The translations under genes were made by a program, and so were the position numbers. From AP-15 sp963772965 (lineage in GTDB: Bacteria > Pseudomonadota > Alphaproteobacteria > ATCC43930 > CGMCC-115725), in NCBI GenBank assembly GCA_963772965.1, contig CAVYZU010000011.1, forward strand, positions 372,001-436,000: 64,000 nt of DNA, given 5' to 3'. Shown here piece by piece: positions 16,866-25,790 of this stretch (positions are counted from its first letter, which is position 1; each line of letters opens with the position of its first letter). The notes beneath the pieces were generated by a model. That model was not told the origin of the DNA. It ran no database searches and worked only from the letters and a program-made list of their open reading frames with translations.

Positions 16866-17576
16866 ATGGCCACATTTCGCAAATTCGATCCCTATGCGTT
16901 CCTGGCGGATCAGGCGGAGGGCGCACGTTTAGAAGCAGCGGCCGAGTCGGCGGAGACTTTAGCGTCATTAGCAACTTTAGCTGGGGCGGACCCGAGAATT
17001 AAAAACGAGCAGCCCGATGCCGCTAAATCCGAGGCCGCCACTGCTAAAGCTGCTAACCTTGCTAAAGTTGGCAACTGTGGAACAGACACTTTACCATCTT
17101 TAGCGACTTTAGCGGCACCACACCCTCAAGAAGAACATGCAAATTCCGGATCTGCCTTTGCTAAAGCTGCTAAGCTTGCTAATTTCTCTCGCTCTAGCTT
17201 CCGAACTGGCCCAGACGGACCACGCGCTGACCCATCGGCGCATATTCCTGCTAAAGCCGCTAAACCGGATGACCCTGAGTTAGGGGGCGTCGCAAAAAGT
17301 GCACCGGCTGCGCAGCCACTGCGGGACGGACGACGTCTGAACCGGTTCAGGGCACCGGGTGTACCGGAGGCCGCCCCCCAGATCGCTGCCGAACTCGCCG
17401 ACCAGGCACGGGATCGTGGCGCCGTGCTCGTCGCAGATGGGCTCGATCTGATCGTTGTTGAGCCACCACGCAGGTTACCGAGCGAGATATTGCGGGCGCT
17501 GCAGCACGATGCTGGCGGGATCATTTCTGCCTTACGCAGTGAATCCCGGGCTCGCTTAAGCGGTATCATTTTCTGA
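16866..17576 (+). CDS. hypothetical island protein with Ala/Lys repeats
   Basis: 236 residues, starting three bases after the DUF3987 stop and likely in the same operon. The first half is low-complexity with repeated LATLA and AKAAKLA units (residues about 30-135); the last 60 residues (GVPEAAPQIAAELADQARDR...LPSEILRALQHDAGGIISAL) look folded and resemble C-terminal segments of proteins found downstream of DUF3987 genes. The repeats come from many TTTAGC and GCTAAA words in the DNA. Function unknown. Confidence 0.65.
   Translation: MATFRKFDPYAFLADQAEGARLEAAAESAETLASLATLAGADPRIKNEQPDAAKSEAATAKAANLAKVGNCGTDTLPSLATLAAPHPQEEHANSGSAFAKAAKLANFSRSSFRTGPDGPRADPSAHIPAKAAKPDDPELGGVAKSAPAAQPLRDGRRLNRFRAPGVPEAAPQIAAELADQARDRGAVLVADGLDLIVVEPPRRLPSEILRALQHDAGGIISALRSESRARLSGIIF
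16958..17264. repeat. cluster of TTTAGC / GCTAAA inverted hexamers
   Basis: I count four TTTAGC (16958, 16976, 17099, 17108) and six GCTAAA (17022, 17043, 17061, 17160, 17250, 17259), which are reverse complements of each other, plus several one-mismatch copies (GCTAAC, GCTAAG, GCTAAT, ATTAGC). They lie inside a coding gene and can fold into many alternative hairpins or act as protein-binding iterons. Confidence 0.6.
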
Positions 17577-17737
17577 GCCGCGACTCGGCACTGTTGATGA
17601 CCGCGTTGACTGAATCACAGCCTTGCCTTGCACCCTGGTCCTCGGCAGCGAGCCGTACCATTGGGTATCTGGGATGCCGCTGATCAATCGCCGGTCAGGC
17701 TGCGCCTGCTTGGTAGGCCACAGCGGGAAGAGGGAGA

Positions 17738-18124
17738 ATGGGAAGCCTCGCAATGGACAGTGAAACGCCATATGCGCCGAAGCGGCGCCGCCTGCCTAAC
17801 CGCCGCCCCGCCGAAACGCGGGACGTCGCCATTAACGGGATGTGCCTCACCGCTACCATCGGCTTCGATGCGGCAGGCCGTCCGGCCGAAGTGTTTCTCT
17901 CAGGCGCCAAGGACGGCTCGACGATGGCGGCAATTCTCGATGATGCCAGCGTCGTCATCTCCGTCGCACTGCAGCATGGCATCCCTGCTACCGCGCTTGC
18001 AAAAAGCATCTCGCGCTTGCCAGTCGCAGCGCTGGCGCCACCGTACCGCCGGAACAGGCGAAACTCTGCAGCGGTGGCTAGCATCATCGGCGCCGCGCTC
18101 GACCTCATCGCGGCCTACCCATGA
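17738..18124 (+). CDS. TSCPD-domain-like island protein
   Basis: 128 residues. ATIGFDAAGRPAEVFLSGAK followed by DGSTMAAILDDASVVISVALQHGI matches the TSCPD-type domain, also found at the end of some ribonucleotide reductases and in many stand-alone island and phage proteins. Its function is not established. A second ATG at 17753 (MDSETPYAPKRR) is an alternative start; GGGAAGAGGGAGAATG upstream favours 17738. It lies 161 bases after the repeat-rich gene. Confidence 0.75.
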   Translation: MGSLAMDSETPYAPKRRRLPNRRPAETRDVAINGMCLTATIGFDAAGRPAEVFLSGAKDGSTMAAILDDASVVISVALQHGIPATALAKSISRLPVAALAPPYRRNRRNSAAVASIIGAALDLIAAYP

Positions 18125-18183
18125 GCGGGATGGTCGAGAATACAGAAACAGCAATTGGGTCAGTTCGGTCGGAGACCTAGCCC

Positions 18184-18426
18184 ATGATCGAGATGCAGCC
18201 TGTCGCAACCTCCCCACCGTTACGCTCGCCCAGCGCCGAGCGAATGGCCCTTCATCGCCGGCGCCGGAAAAAGGGCCTGCGGTGCCTAACTGTCGAGTTG
18301 CACGAGGCTGAAATCGACGCCCTTATACAGCGTCGGCGGCTTGCCCCTGAGAGCCGAGGCGATCTGTTCGCCGTAAGGAAGGCATTGTATGCCTTCCTCG
18401 ATGATACGCTCCGGGTGACGAGGTGA
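18184..18426 (+). CDS. small basic island protein of unknown function
   Basis: 80 residues: an Arg-rich segment (AERMALHRRRRKKGLRCLTVELHE) followed by a helical C-terminus (ALYAFLDDTL). The pattern, beta strand then helices after a basic patch, is ribbon-helix-helix-like and recurs next to TSCPD genes in alphaproteobacterial islands. It might bind DNA. It starts 59 bases after the TSCPD gene, with CGGAGACC upstream as a ribosome-binding site. Confidence 0.6.
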   Translation: MIEMQPVATSPPLRSPSAERMALHRRRRKKGLRCLTVELHEAEIDALIQRRRLAPESRGDLFAVRKALYAFLDDTLRVTR

Positions 18427-18567
18427 CGCGCAACATCGCAATGGGTGACGTGTAACAGGAGGCTAAACTGGAACAGGCAACAAAACTAATTGTATATCAA
18501 TATCTTATCAAAAGCAGACCAAAATTAGGCTGATGTTTTAGGAAAATCCTGAAGCGGATCTCGTAGG

Positions 18568-19197
18568 ATGGGCGGCTTCGGCTCGGGACGCCGCGGCGGT
18601 ACGATGACGGCCGAGGGGATGGCCTCATACACCATCGACATCAAGTCGCTCGCGCCCCTATTGCAGCAGGAAAAATGCCTGACGGGCGAGAAACACTTCG
18701 CCGCGGGCAGGTTCCCGGTCGTCTTGACCGTCGACCTCACAACCGAACGGTACTGCTTTGTCGAATTGATCCACCCGACACGCGACCCTCGGGAGGGCGA
18801 TCGCCTCATAACCGACATCGTCTATCTGGCCTGGACCGTGCCGACCTTTGGCGGGCGCCGCTGGTGGTTCCTGTGCCCGCAGACAGCCCGGCGTGTGACC
18901 AAGTTGTTTCTGCCTGCTGGCGGCTGGCATTTTTGGAGCCGCGAGGCCCATGGTCTCGGTTACGCCTGCCAGCGGGATGACCGGTTCGGTCGTTTCCAGA
19001 GGAGAGCCGCGACGCTGAACCGCCAACTCGGTGGCAAAGGCTGGGCGACCTGGGACCGCCCCCCACCAAAGCCGAAATGGATGCGCTGGCGAACCTACGA
19101 TAGGAAACGCGAACGCTGGGAAAGGGTCGTCGAGAAAGCTAACGCGGAGTTCGTGATCAGAGGCAAGCGGATGTTGGGGCGTTTGGGGCGGCTCTAG
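18568..19197 (+). CDS. conserved mobile-element protein with MGGFGSGR start
   Basis: 209 residues. The N-terminal MGGFGSGRRGG, a central TVPTFGGRRWWFLCPQTARRV and the GLGYACQRDDRFGR segment match a family of uncharacterised proteins seen in islands and plasmids. In relatives the WFLCP and later Cys form a zinc-ribbon; here CP..ARRV lacks the second Cys of the first knuckle, so the zinc site may be lost. The C-terminus is Arg/Lys-rich. Function unknown. Confidence 0.65.
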   Translation: MGGFGSGRRGGTMTAEGMASYTIDIKSLAPLLQQEKCLTGEKHFAAGRFPVVLTVDLTTERYCFVELIHPTRDPREGDRLITDIVYLAWTVPTFGGRRWWFLCPQTARRVTKLFLPAGGWHFWSREAHGLGYACQRDDRFGRFQRRAATLNRQLGGKGWATWDRPPPKPKWMRWRTYDRKRERWERVVEKANAEFVIRGKRMLGRLGRL

Positions 19198-19394
19198 ATC
19201 GTCAAACGGATCAACGACACGAAAGGCTTTGGAAGGCCTTTCATCTTTGCCTCGATCAGCTCGCGCAGCGCCTCATGATACCGATCCCGGAAGGTCGCGG
19301 GAAGCAAGGGTTTGCGAAAAATCCTCCAGCTGCTCGGTCGGGTTCGGTCCTGATTTTGATTCTTATTGCGGTACCTCTCGTATTCGTTCTGAGG

Positions 19395-20378
19395 CTACTG
19401 ACAGGCCGGCGGCGCATGCTTCAGTGGCGAACCGTCTTTGATCGTGTATCCCACCTTGCTCTCATGCAACGTCCCTGCGGGCGGTCCGATCGGCGTTCCC
19501 CACCAGTCGTGTTCGGCAAAGACGTTGTACCCGGTAGCCTCCAAATTATAGATCGCGCCGCCAAAGATGCAGTTTCCGCCGCTGCTTCCGAGCGTTCCGT
19601 CGCCGAGGTCAATGGCGTAGTTTGTCGTCGTCCTGGTCGGCTGCAGATCGAAGGCGGCCGCGACGCCGCTCTTCGAGAGGGAAAGATCAGTATCCTGCAC
19701 TTTTACTGACAGGTTAGTCTGCGGCGAGAGGACGTTGACCCACAAATTGTAAAACTGGGCGCCGCTGCTCTGGCTGTTCCTAATGTCCATGGCGATCGTG
19801 TGAATGTTGCCAGCAGGGCCATTGCCAGTTGCCTGGTTGGACAACACTTCGATGCCATTGTTGTCGCAAGCGGTGAACGAGCTGTCGATCATCTGAAAGT
19901 TGGTTGTGTCATTGAACCCGTTCGAGACGATGTCGAGGCAGTCACCGGTATTGGTGGCGCCGGTCAGGGTGCCTGGCGGCATGGCATATGCGGGATTGCC
20001 CCGGTCAATCGTGGTCTGGACGACGGTTACATTGTCGAGGATCAAGGTCGCCTTTGCGGCCTCGCCGGCAAAGTTCAATTCCTGGAGCATGTCGCCAGGA
20101 TTGTTCTCGAAGTAGCTGTTCGAGATGGTGACGGAAGAGGTCCCGTTGCCGTTGCTCACGATGTATTCGAACCCGTTGGTCGAAGCGCCGCCGATGCCGT
20201 TCATGTAGACATTTTGGTCGATAGTCTCGGTCAACGTGCCGGATTCGGCCGGGTCAACGAACAGGCTATCCATGTTCGCGCCGGGACTTCCTGTGTTTGC
20301 TTCGGTGTTGCCGACGAGCGTGGCTCTCATATGCGAGCTACCGGTCACTTGCGTGCCGATACCCTCGATCGTGCCCAC
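19395..20378 (-). CDS. right-handed beta-helix repeat protein, probably 5'-truncated
   Basis: 327 residues of beta-helix-like repeats rich in Asn, Thr and Gly (VTISNSYFENNPGDMLQ, ATLILDNVTVVQTTIDRGN, FQMIDSSFTACDNNGIEVLS, IAMDIRNSQSSGAQFYNL), a fold used by polysaccharide-active or surface proteins. There is no signal peptide, and the frame continues upstream of the GTG at 20378 with plausible residues (SANYITRLIQCSKVGTIEG) up to a stop about 95 bases away, so the N-terminus has probably been lost. The ending (AEHDWWGTPIGPP) is typical of secreted beta-helix proteins. Confidence 0.55.
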   Translation of the reverse strand: MGTIEGIGTQVTGSSHMRATLVGNTEANTGSPGANMDSLFVDPAESGTLTETIDQNVYMNGIGGASTNGFEYIVSNGNGTSSVTISNSYFENNPGDMLQELNFAGEAAKATLILDNVTVVQTTIDRGNPAYAMPPGTLTGATNTGDCLDIVSNGFNDTTNFQMIDSSFTACDNNGIEVLSNQATGNGPAGNIHTIAMDIRNSQSSGAQFYNLWVNVLSPQTNLSVKVQDTDLSLSKSGVAAAFDLQPTRTTTNYAIDLGDGTLGSSGGNCIFGGAIYNLEATGYNVFAEHDWWGTPIGPPAGTLHESKVGYTIKDGSPLKHAPPACQ

Positions 20379-20594
20379 TTTACTGCATTGAATGAGCCGC
20401 GTGATATAGTTCGCACTGGCCTTCGAGCCGCCGCGCTGAAAATCGCCCGCTTGGCGCCGTTTCAGCCCGGATCACCGATATATCTGGCAACCGCCCGGCC
20501 TGCGCACGGACCGGTTCCCTTGACCGGGGCTAACGGAAATCTGCAATCTTCACTGAGTTGAAGAGCGCGGGTCCAGAAGCGCATGGAGGAGGAA

Positions 20595-21563
20595 ATGGCC
20601 AACAAATCAGCAACTGTCGGAGACAGGCTTATCGACCGCCGCACCCTGCTGCAGGCCGGGGCGGCGCTCGCCGCGGCTGGACCGGCGCTGATGCGCGAAG
20701 GGCATGCCGCCACACGGCCGCCAGTGGTCATCGATGCCCAGGTCCACGCCTATGCCGCGAACACGCCTGAGCGGCCGTGGCACAGCGTTCCGAACTGGCC
20801 CGCTCACGTCACCGGCGACGAGATGGTGGCGGCGATGGACAAGGTCGGCGTCGACGGCGCGATCTACATCTCGCCGTTCTCGATGTACCAGTACGACGCC
20901 AGCTATGCAGTCTCGGTGCAGCGGGCCCACCCAGACAAGTTCGCCCTGGTCAAACCAGTCAACCCGGATGATCCGGCGGTGGCCGATGTCATCGCCGACT
21001 GGAAGAAGACGCCGGGCACGGTCGGCATCCGCATCATCCTGACGAAAGAGTCGAAGCGCGCGCCGGACGATCCGGGGCTCGACCGCATCCTGCGCGCGGC
21101 CGTCAAAAACGATTTACCGGTCAACGTCCTGTTCTGGGGCAACATCGACGCGGGTACGGCACTGATCGACCGCCACCCCGACGCGCGGTTCATCATCGAC
21201 CATATGGGCATCCAGCAGCCGAGCAAGCCGCCCGCGCCGCCGCAGCCCTGGGCCGATCTTCCGAAGGTGGTGGAACTCGCCAAGCGCAAGAATGCGGTGA
21301 TCAAGATCACCGGCGCCTGCACGCTGTCGAAGGAGCCGTATCCGTTCCCGGACATCTGGGACCCGCTGGGTCGCATATTCGACGCCTGGGGGTTCGATCG
21401 CTGCCTGTGGGGCACGGATTGGACCCGCACTTCCGCGGTCGTCACCTATGAGCAGGCCGTTGAGCCCTTCCTGAAGACTAACCGCCTCAGTGACACCGAG
21501 CGGGCAATGCTGATGGGCGGCGCCTGCGCCAAGGCATATGGCTGGTCGCCGAAGAAGGCTTAG
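20595..21563 (+). CDS. amidohydrolase-2-family hydrolase, probably exported
   Basis: 322 residues. An N-terminal twin-arginine-like signal (DRLIDRRTLLQAGAALAAAG) suggests Tat export. The TIM-barrel body has VVIDAQVHAY at the metal site, FIIDHMGI and a C-terminal LWGTDWTRTSA holding the catalytic Asp, as in 2-pyrone-4,6-dicarboxylate or 4-sulfomuconolactone hydrolase relatives. The substrate is unknown. GGAGGAGGAA at 20585-20594 decides the start at 20595 rather than an ATG at 20583. Confidence 0.85.
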   Translation: MANKSATVGDRLIDRRTLLQAGAALAAAGPALMREGHAATRPPVVIDAQVHAYAANTPERPWHSVPNWPAHVTGDEMVAAMDKVGVDGAIYISPFSMYQYDASYAVSVQRAHPDKFALVKPVNPDDPAVADVIADWKKTPGTVGIRIILTKESKRAPDDPGLDRILRAAVKNDLPVNVLFWGNIDAGTALIDRHPDARFIIDHMGIQQPSKPPAPPQPWADLPKVVELAKRKNAVIKITGACTLSKEPYPFPDIWDPLGRIFDAWGFDRCLWGTDWTRTSAVVTYEQAVEPFLKTNRLSDTERAMLMGGACAKAYGWSPKKA

Positions 21564-21610
21564 TTTTCAGACGACACTTATCGACCTGGATCCTGGTGAA
21601 AGATGCCAAA

Positions 21611-22171
21611 ATGAGCGATCTAAACACGGCCTCGGCTGCCGAGCCTCGCAAGATTGGCACGCTGAAAATCCTTTCGGGCCCTGCCGGCCTGCTTCAGCTA
21701 CTGCCTCGGGCGACGATGGACTTTGAGGTAACGGCAAGGCAGACGACGCTGGAATGGACGAGACCCGGAGCGGGGGTAGCGCGTATCGAGGGCGCTCAGA
21801 TTGAGAGCGTCCAACAGCACGGTCAGGCATTCATCGTGGCGGTGAAGCCGTCCGGCTTCGGCGCGAAGGCACTGACGTTCGGGACGACGTCAGATGCGGA
21901 GGCCGTAGCCTGGGTCCAAGCCATCGAGGAAATCGAGGCTTCGGCCGCTGCCGCGCGACCGGACACGCGCGATACCGACGATACGCCCGCTGGCGCCGCG
22001 ACGCCAGTCAAGCTCACCTATACTCTGGGCGGTTCTCCCATCACCGGCTTTTATCCGATGGGCAACGCTTTTGCTGTGTTACCTTATCTTTGCAACTTCA
22101 CCAACGATGCGCTCTGCGGGCATCCGATAACGCTGGTTTGCCGATTTCGGAAAAGATCTTCGCCTTCGTAA
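21611..22171 (+). CDS. hypothetical protein with PH-like N-terminal domain, C-terminus disrupted
   Basis: 186 residues. Residues about 12-110 alternate strands and end in a helix (TSDAEAVAWVQAIEEIEASA), like a small PH-type domain; then an Ala/Asp linker and YTLGGSPITGFYPMG. The frame runs past about 22137 into DNA that is antisense to a catalase fragment, so the last dozen residues are probably not native. A GTG at 21596 is an alternative start. Function unknown. Confidence 0.5.
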   Translation: MSDLNTASAAEPRKIGTLKILSGPAGLLQLLPRATMDFEVTARQTTLEWTRPGAGVARIEGAQIESVQQHGQAFIVAVKPSGFGAKALTFGTTSDAEAVAWVQAIEEIEASAAAARPDTRDTDDTPAGAATPVKLTYTLGGSPITGFYPMGNAFAVLPYLCNFTNDALCGHPITLVCRFRKRSSPS

Positions 22172-22391
22172 AGCGCGTGATGTCGTGCGTCACGGTGAGG
22201 GTGCCGTGGGCGCCCCAGCCCTTGGCATGCATACGCCGTTCGGGGATCACCTCGCGGTCGAAATGCGCCAGCTTCTCGATCAGCCAGATGTCCTGCAATA
22301 GCGCCGGGCCGCGCCGGCCGGCGGTCATGATGTTGGTGTTGTCGGCGACCGGTGCGCCGGCTTCAGTGGTGAAACGCTTTGATCCGGACAT
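22137..22391 (-). pseudogene. heme catalase, N-terminal fragment
   Basis: 85 residues match the start of monofunctional heme catalases: GAPVADNTNIMTAGRRGP, LLQDIWLIEKLAHFDREVIP, ERRMHAKGWGAHG, TFTVTHDITR-like (TLTVTHDITRFT) and KAKIFSEIGK. The catalytic His is present, but homology stops at about 22137 and the remaining 400 or more residues, including the heme-ligand Tyr, are missing. A good ribosome-binding site (AAGGAGA) precedes the start. It follows the HD gene by 45 bases, so it was once its operon partner. Confidence 0.8.
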
Positions 22392-22436
22392 GGCAGTTCT
22401 CCTTGGATTGGCTAGAAGAGAAGCGGCGAAAGGTGA

Positions 22437-23111
22437 TTAGCCGGGCCAGGCTGAGGTCCGGATCACGCGGCAGAAATTCTGTGGCCGGAAGCACGGGTCC
22501 TTGTCGGCGAGCACGTCGGCGTTGACAGTGCCGAAGGTGGTCTCGGGCTTGTGGTGGAAGCCGTCATAGAAGGCCTGGATGATCTCTTCCTTGAAATCGC
22601 CGGGGCGCGGGTGCGCGCGGACCACGGCTTCGCGCTCGACCTCCGTGAACTCGGAAAAAGCGATGCCGAGCACGTCCATCTCGACGCCGGCGGTGACGAG
22701 TGCAATGACGGGATGCATGTGCGGTGGGACGCCGGGCGTGGTGTGCAGCGCGATCGCGGTCCACACCGTCTCGATGTCGCGCTCGGCAATGCCATGGCTG
22801 CGGAGGAAGTCACGGGCAGCATTGGCGCTGTCCACCTCGAAACGCTCATGCGCGCTCGCATGCTTGGGGGTGAGACCCATGTCGTGGAACATGGCGCCGG
22901 TGTAAAGCAGCTCGGGATCGAAACGTAGGCGGCGGCGCTTGCCGGTCAGTGCGCCCCAGTAATAGACGCGGCTCGAGTGATGGAACAGCAGCGGTGGCTC
23001 GGTATCCCGGACCAACTCGGTCACTTCACGTGCCAGTTTACTGTCCGGAACGACGACACCTGCAACCGGGTGACGCGCCGCGGTGACCGTGGCTGAGGTG
23101 AGCGATGCCAT
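22437..23111 (-). CDS. HD-domain hydrolase, cyanamide hydratase-like
   Basis: 224 residues. HHSSRVYYWGALTG, LLYTGAMFHDMGLT and the later WTAIALHTTPGVPPHMHP give the His and His-Asp metal ligands of the HD superfamily, in the arrangement of cyanamide hydratase-like proteins. The substrate is not known. The ATG at 23111 follows AGGAGGACATC and begins MASLTSATVTAARHP; the frame stays open 120 bases upstream with no sensible protein. Followed by the catalase fragment. Confidence 0.82.
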   Translation of the reverse strand: MASLTSATVTAARHPVAGVVVPDSKLAREVTELVRDTEPPLLFHHSSRVYYWGALTGKRRRLRFDPELLYTGAMFHDMGLTPKHASAHERFEVDSANAARDFLRSHGIAERDIETVWTAIALHTTPGVPPHMHPVIALVTAGVEMDVLGIAFSEFTEVEREAVVRAHPRPGDFKEEIIQAFYDGFHHKPETTFGTVNADVLADKDPCFRPQNFCRVIRTSAWPG

Positions 23112-23458
23112 GATGTCCTCCTGGGAGCAGTGGTGAGCCACCTTTAGACAGTTGCGTCGGCTGGGGTTGCGCCGGGAGCGGGACCGCCCCGCTGCACCAG
23201 TGCCTGCCAAATACACGGCATGCAAGTTCATCCGCGGCTTTTCCCATTACGGCGACAATCGCGCGCCACGGCCCAGACAGAGGCGGCTTTTACATCAGCA
23301 ATAATTGGGGCGCCGATGCTCCGAGCCGAGTTAGGCGAGGTAAAAATGAGTGAAAATCTCTGCCGGCTTTTCAGTCCTTAACCGATAATGCCTTACGGGT
23401 TGCGCCATGGTGCGGCCGGCGCCTTGAAGAGCAATCGATCCGGATTTTCGGAGGGTGT
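23112..23458. other. intergenic region with no supported gene
   Basis: 347 bases between two genes read on the minus strand. It should contain the promoter of the HD gene and the end of the kinase transcript. I see no coding sequence, RNA or clear hairpin here. Confidence 0.5.
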
Positions 23459-25123
23459 CTATTCGAGGGGCAGTGTGAAGCGAAACACGGCGCCGCGCGG
23501 CTCATTCGGCGCGGCCAACAGCCGCCCGCCATGGGCCTCGACTATCGAACGGCTGATCGCCAGTCCCATACCCATGCCATCGGACTTGGTGGTGTAGAAG
23601 GACTGGAACAGGCGATCGAGTTGACCCTGATCGAGGCCCGGACCGGTGTCCTGAACTTCGACAAAGACGTGGTTCGAGGCGGTTTTGTCGGAGACGATCG
23701 TCAACTCGCGCATTCCGTCGCTGACCCCGCTCATGGCCTCGACGGCGTTGACAATGAGGTTGACCAGGACCTGCTGCAGCTGCACCCGGTCTCCCGCGAC
23801 GAGCGGCAAGCCGTCGGCCAGCTGTGCGCGCAGGGAAGTTCCGTTTCTGCGCAGTTCGTTGTGCGTCAGCGCGATGACTTCGCGGATCGTGTCGTTGATG
23901 TCGAGCCGGTCCTTGCGCGGCGGCGCCTTTCGAACGAGTGCACGGATCCGGCTGATGACGTCGCTTGCTCGTCTTCCGTCCTTGACGATCCGTCCGAGGG
24001 ATTCTCGAACCTCGTGTAGGTCAGGAGGTTGCATATCGAGCCAGCGTAAGGCGGCCTGCGCATTGGAGACCACCGCAGCGATCGGCTGATTTATTTCGTG
24101 GGCGATCGAGGCCGTCAGCTGCCCCATGGTCGTGATGCGATTGGCGTGCGCGAGAGCCAGGCGATCTTCTTCGGCGCGCTGGCGCTCGGTTACATCCATC
24201 ACGGTTCCCGCAAATTCACCGAAGTAGCCGAAGTCGTCGAAAATGGGATGGCCCACAATATGGACGTTCTTGATTTTTCCATCCGGCATCAGCAATCGAT
24301 GTTCAAAATCGAGGACCCTGCCGTCCTGCGCCGCGCGATCGATTATTTGCCGAACACGAGCTCGGTCGAGCGGATGAGTGCGATCGAATACTAGATCTAC
24401 TGTGGGCTGCTCGGCTCGGTCGTATTCGAAGATGCGAAAGGTTTCTTCCGACCAGTAGAGTTTTCCGCTAAAAATATCCCAGCCGAAACTGCCCGTATGG
24501 CTCAGCCGCTGCGCTTCCGCCAAATAGGCTTCGCTGCGCTGCAGCTCGGCGGTCCGTTCCGCGACCTTCGTCTCGAGTGCGTCGCGCGCTTTACGAAGCT
24601 GTTGCTCGCTCTCGCGTATCGCTTCCTCGGCGCGGCGGCGATCGTCGAGGAGGCGTGCCGTCCGAAATGCTGTTGCCGCATGATTTGCGGCGACGGAGAG
24701 CAGCAGCTGGTCAATTTCGGTAGGAAAGTCGGCGCGATCACACGCCGCCGCAACCAGCCCGCCTTCGGCATTGATGCCCACTGGGAGGACAATCCCGCGG
24801 TATCGCCGCGCGCCATTAGCAATATCGCGGACGATTTCTCTGCGCGACAAACGGCCATTGACCGCGAGATGATACCGCAGCCACTCGGGAAATGCTTGCC
24901 ACGCGTTTCCTCGCGCGATTTCGACTGTAGCACCCCCGCTGGGATCGCACAAACGCACAAAGGCGAAGTCAAGGTACAATGAATTGACCAGCACGTCGGC
25001 GAGCCCGGCGGCGATGCCAGCCGGTTCTCTGCCGACCCACACCGCCGGAACGGTAGACAGTGCCACGAGGTCCCTGAGCGCTGTTCGCAGCCGCAGCGCG
25101 TCAGCCTCGGGATCCATCGCCAT
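23459..25123 (-). CDS. soluble sensor histidine kinase (GAF-PAS-HisKA-HATPase)
   Basis: 554 residues without membrane segments. A GAF-like domain (about 15-160), a coiled linker (SEQQLRKARDALETKVAERTAELQRSE), one PAS domain with PAC (about 200-320), then an H-box SIAHEINQPIAAV, the N-box NLIVNAVEAM and G-boxes DTGPGLDQGQ and GMGMGLAIS. This is the FixL/TodS-like kinase group. Ten bases separate it from the MEDS gene upstream, so sensor and kinase are probably one operon. The ATG at 25123 is preferred; 25117 is also possible. Confidence 0.9.
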   Translation of the reverse strand: MAMDPEADALRLRTALRDLVALSTVPAVWVGREPAGIAAGLADVLVNSLYLDFAFVRLCDPSGGATVEIARGNAWQAFPEWLRYHLAVNGRLSRREIVRDIANGARRYRGIVLPVGINAEGGLVAAACDRADFPTEIDQLLLSVAANHAATAFRTARLLDDRRRAEEAIRESEQQLRKARDALETKVAERTAELQRSEAYLAEAQRLSHTGSFGWDIFSGKLYWSEETFRIFEYDRAEQPTVDLVFDRTHPLDRARVRQIIDRAAQDGRVLDFEHRLLMPDGKIKNVHIVGHPIFDDFGYFGEFAGTVMDVTERQRAEEDRLALAHANRITTMGQLTASIAHEINQPIAAVVSNAQAALRWLDMQPPDLHEVRESLGRIVKDGRRASDVISRIRALVRKAPPRKDRLDINDTIREVIALTHNELRRNGTSLRAQLADGLPLVAGDRVQLQQVLVNLIVNAVEAMSGVSDGMRELTIVSDKTASNHVFVEVQDTGPGLDQGQLDRLFQSFYTTKSDGMGMGLAISRSIVEAHGGRLLAAPNEPRGAVFRFTLPLE

Positions 25124-25133
25124 TGGCTTATGA

Positions 25134-25775
25134 TTATCCCGCTCGGGCGGACCGGCGTCTCTCCCGGATTTCGAGCAAAAACTGGTCAGGCGGAACAAAG
25201 AACGGATTTTCCTGAAGCACCTCTCCGATGATCACGACCGGGTGCGTCCGCATCATGTCCATCACTAAGCCGGCACTGAACTTCGACAGATCATAGGTAC
25301 AGATGACCGGATTGTCGTATTTGGGAACCACGTAATTGACGCGTGTCTCGTATTCCAGCCAGCTATCGACCCCCGCTTTGTCGATCAACCCCGTCTCCAC
25401 ACGCGAAATGAACCGGGTGAGCGGATAACCGGCCGCCGCCCCCGATTGGAGCACCTCTTCCAGCAAGGCCAGCATCGCGTCCTGATCGAAGCGATCATCG
25501 CGCAAGTAAGTGTCCTGCCAGCGCCGCAGCTCGAGCTGGCCGGTACCCATCGCCTGCTCCACATCGATGCCGGCTTCGGCGAGCCGCTTCAGGTGATCTT
25601 CCCAGAGACCAGAGTCCACGATGTGGAAGGCTTTGTCCCCCCGTTCGAAGCCCTCCTTGATGAACGAGCGAAGCACCCTGTGCTGCTCGTCGAAATCGTT
25701 GAAGAAAGCACAAATGTGACGGTGCTGGCCGAGACTGCCCCGGGCGCACTGCACCGAACCGCCGTTCGTTTGCAT
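25134..25775 (-). CDS. MEDS-domain sensor protein (DcmR-type)
   Basis: 213 residues. HICAFFNDFDEQHRVLRSFI, EGFERGDKAFHIVD, LAALEEVL-like LALLEEVLQSGAAAGYPLTRFI and VICTYDLSKFSAGLVMDMMRTHP define the MEDS sensory domain, related to bacterial DcmR and to RecA/KaiC-like folds. It often occurs with histidine kinases and is thought to sense small organic ligands. It has no DNA-binding domain. Lies ten bases upstream of the soluble kinase and 15 bases after the CheY-like gene. Confidence 0.88.
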   Translation of the reverse strand: MQTNGGSVQCARGSLGQHRHICAFFNDFDEQHRVLRSFIKEGFERGDKAFHIVDSGLWEDHLKRLAEAGIDVEQAMGTGQLELRRWQDTYLRDDRFDQDAMLALLEEVLQSGAAAGYPLTRFISRVETGLIDKAGVDSWLEYETRVNYVVPKYDNPVICTYDLSKFSAGLVMDMMRTHPVVIIGEVLQENPFFVPPDQFLLEIRERRRSARAG

Positions 25776-25790
25776 GTTACACCTCCTGCA

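Noticed and set aside
12149..19197. Integrated prophage
   Set aside because: There is an integrase, excisionase-like gene and replication-type module, but no capsid, tail, portal, terminase or lysis gene.
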